From Rhodospirillaceae bacterium (lineage in GTDB: Bacteria; Pseudomonadota; Alphaproteobacteria; Rickettsiales; UBA3002): a DNA stretch of 5,906 bases. The stretch covers positions 1-5,906 of the forward strand of contig CANHAG010000094.1 in assembly GCA_947458525.1 (NCBI GenBank), written 5' to 3'. Below the pieces are notes generated by a model. That model saw only the letters and a program-made list of their open reading frames with translations, made no database searches and had not been told where the DNA came from. The first letter of the stretch is position 1; the number at the start of each line of letters is the position of its first letter. Shown here piece after piece: positions 4,747-5,906 of the stretch. Both the position numbers and the translations under genes were made by a program.

Positions 4747-5906
4747 CTTCATAGCCGTCTTCACTGAGGATACGCTCAACGATGAGTTCCGTTAACTGGT
4801 GGCCTTTTTTTTCGGAAACGGTAAAGCGTGTATTATCAAACTCAAATACCGCGCCTTTTTCAGGAATGACCCGCGCATAATGGAGCACCAGCCCGGCAAG
4901 CGTGGCCGCGTGATCTTCCGGCAGGTCCCAGTCGAGATGACGGTTGAGATCCCGCACCGTCACGCGGCCTGCCACGCGGTAGGCATGGGCACCGTATGGG
5001 ATGATTTCGCCCACCCCGCGCGGGTCGTGTTCATCGTCAATTTCACCCACAATTTCTTCGAGAATATCCTCAAGCGTCACAATGCCTTTCCAGGCGCCAT
5101 ATTCATCTACCACGCAGACAAAATGCTTGCGCCTGCTGCGGAAGGTACTGAGCTGGTCGGCAAGTGTCGTCGTCTCTGGTGCAAACCATGGCTTATGCGC
5201 AATCTGGCGGATCATCTCGCGCGTCACCCCAATACGCTGCTCGCGGATAAGGCGCAGCAGGTCTTTCATATGCAGAATGCCGACGATATTTTCCGGCTCG
5301 TTTTTCCATAGCGGAATACGGCTGTGGTTATAGGCGATGGCCTGAGCAATAATCGCATCCGGCTCGGCACCCAGATCAATCATCTCCACTTCGCTGCGGT
5401 GAATCATGATCTGATCCAGCGTGCGTTTGTTCAGATCCAGAATACTGCCCAGCATATCGCGGTCGGTTTTTTCTACTGCCCCTTCGCTGTGGTGCAGCTC
5501 TATCGTGCCGCGAATGGCTTCTTCGGCCGTGGCGAGGGATTTGGCCTGCGTTACATCCATGCCGAAGAGGCGCAGAGTACCGCGCACGATCATCTGCACC
5601 AGCCGGGTGATCGGCCAGAAAATGCGTATCATGAGGCTGAGCACGGGCGCCACTATCAGCGCCACCCGCTCGGCATGGTGAATCGAAACAGTTTTAGGCA
5701 GTACTTCGCCAAAAATGAGGATCACCAGCGTAAGAATTACCGTGGCATAAACGGGGCCAAGCTCTTCACCAAACATCCGCACGCAAATCAGCGTACCAAC
5801 CGAGGCGGCGGCGATATTGACCACCGTATTGCCAAGCAGAATCGTGCCGATCAGCGCGTCTTTCTTGTCGCGCAGGCGGATGACAAGTCCGGCGCGCTTT
5901 AAGCCT
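4733..5906 (-). CDS. CNNM/CorC (HlyC/CorC) family putative divalent-cation transporter, N-terminus outside window
   Basis: The frame stays open to the window edge, so 390 residues are visible and the true start lies beyond 5906. A GTG at 5822-5824 is not the start: the 27 codons before it continue the domain, ending in the typical LLGNT just ahead of VVNIAAAS. Visible residues 1 to about 115 are the DUF21/CNNM membrane domain, with segments near 17-42, 49-68 and 79-103 and the conserved GEVLPK at 66-71. A CBS pair follows: the first at about 165-220, and the second at about 240-294 ending in GIVTLEDILEEIVGEIDDEH. A CorC_HlyC domain is at about 307-379. The family is linked to Mg2+ (and Co2+) handling at the inner membrane, with CBS domains sensing nucleotide or Mg2+. 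The name haemolysin is historical. It converges on the secretion operon and has no evident role in it. The exact substrate is not readable from sequence. Confidence 0.93.
   Translation of the reverse strand, partial: GLKRAGLVIRLRDKKDALIGTILLGNTVVNIAAASVGTLICVRMFGEELGPVYATVILTLVILIFGEVLPKTVSIHHAERVALIVAPVLSLMIRIFWPITRLVQMIVRGTLRLFGMDVTQAKSLATAEEAIRGTIELHHSEGAVEKTDRDMLGSILDLNKRTLDQIMIHRSEVEMIDLGAEPDAIIAQAIAYNHSRIPLWKNEPENIVGILHMKDLLRLIREQRIGVTREMIRQIAHKPWFAPETTTLADQLSTFRSRRKHFVCVVDEYGAWKGIVTLEDILEEIVGEIDDEHDPRGVGEIIPYGAHAYRVAGRVTVRDLNRHLDWDLPEDHAATLAGLVLHYARVIPEKGAVFEFDNTRFTVSEKKGHQLTELIVERILSEDGYEDAQE

Noticed and set aside
4805..4812. T8 run (A8 in the minus-strand CorC-type gene) as a frameshift site
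   Set aside because: It encodes the ordinary Glu-Lys-Lys of the CorC_HlyC domain (GAA AAA AAA). The gene is intact and slipping there would only change the last residues. There is no sign of programmed shifting.
4799..5311. Plus-strand open frame of 170 codons opposite the CBS and CorC_HlyC region
   Set aside because: It is also an antisense shadow, with no family features and no plausible start context.
5324..5902. Plus-strand open frame of 192 codons opposite the CorC-type gene
   Set aside because: It is the antisense shadow of a strongly recognised DUF21/CBS/CorC_HlyC protein. Its composition is His/Asn/Arg-rich with no recognisable motif.
1..5906. CRISPR arrays, tRNA or rRNA genes, insertion sequences
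   Set aside because: I saw no regularly spaced repeats, cloverleaf-like sequence, rRNA-like sequence, transposase or terminal inverted repeats. Nearly every base is protein-coding.

Overview
The window looks like part of an alphaproteobacterial chromosome with moderately high GC (roughly 55% by eye). It carries the tail of a P-type (VirB/VirD4-like) type IV secretion system (T4SS) operon, facing a divalent-cation transporter gene. Tandem virB6-like genes directly after virB4 are a known arrangement in Rickettsiales and some related alphaproteobacteria. The lineage is an inference from gene order and protein style, because the window holds no marker gene.

Plus strand, 1-4692: a compact co-directional operon. 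It starts with the last 30 codons of a VirB4/TrbE-type ATPase (stop at 93-95). Three consecutive TrbL/VirB6-family polytopic membrane proteins of 503, 509 and 447 residues follow, then a 62-residue lipoprotein with a VirB7-like signature. The first two junctions are ATGA overlaps (92-95 and 1600-1603). The last two are 15-nt gaps, each with a Shine-Dalgarno-like motif (GAGG at 3136-3139, AGGA at 4494-4497). No gap is large enough for an internal promoter, so one polycistronic mRNA is likely.

Minus strand, 4733-5906: a CNNM/CorC-type protein (DUF21 membrane domain, CBS pair, CorC_HlyC domain) whose N-terminus lies outside the window. It converges on the T4SS operon. The 40-nt space between the stop codons holds the 5' arm of an imperfect hairpin that may be a shared terminator or simply mark the boundary.

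How the parts fit together: VirB4 supplies ATP-driven energy at the inner membrane, VirB6 proteins form part of the inner-membrane translocation channel, and VirB7 is the lipoprotein of the outer-membrane core complex. Each of the three VirB6 paralogs has a signal-peptide-like N-terminus and shares the family's Pro/Phe/Trp core motif. The first two also share paired cysteines at corresponding positions, while the third is divergent. virB8, virB9, virB10, virB11 and virD4 are absent from the visible sequence, and the 3' end of the operon is closed off by the convergent transporter gene. Those parts must lie upstream or elsewhere. The most interesting points are the VirB6 triplication, the conserved cysteine pattern, a G7 tract at the virB6-1/virB6-2 junction where a -1 shift would fuse the two proteins, and the VirB7-like gene at the end of the virB6 series.
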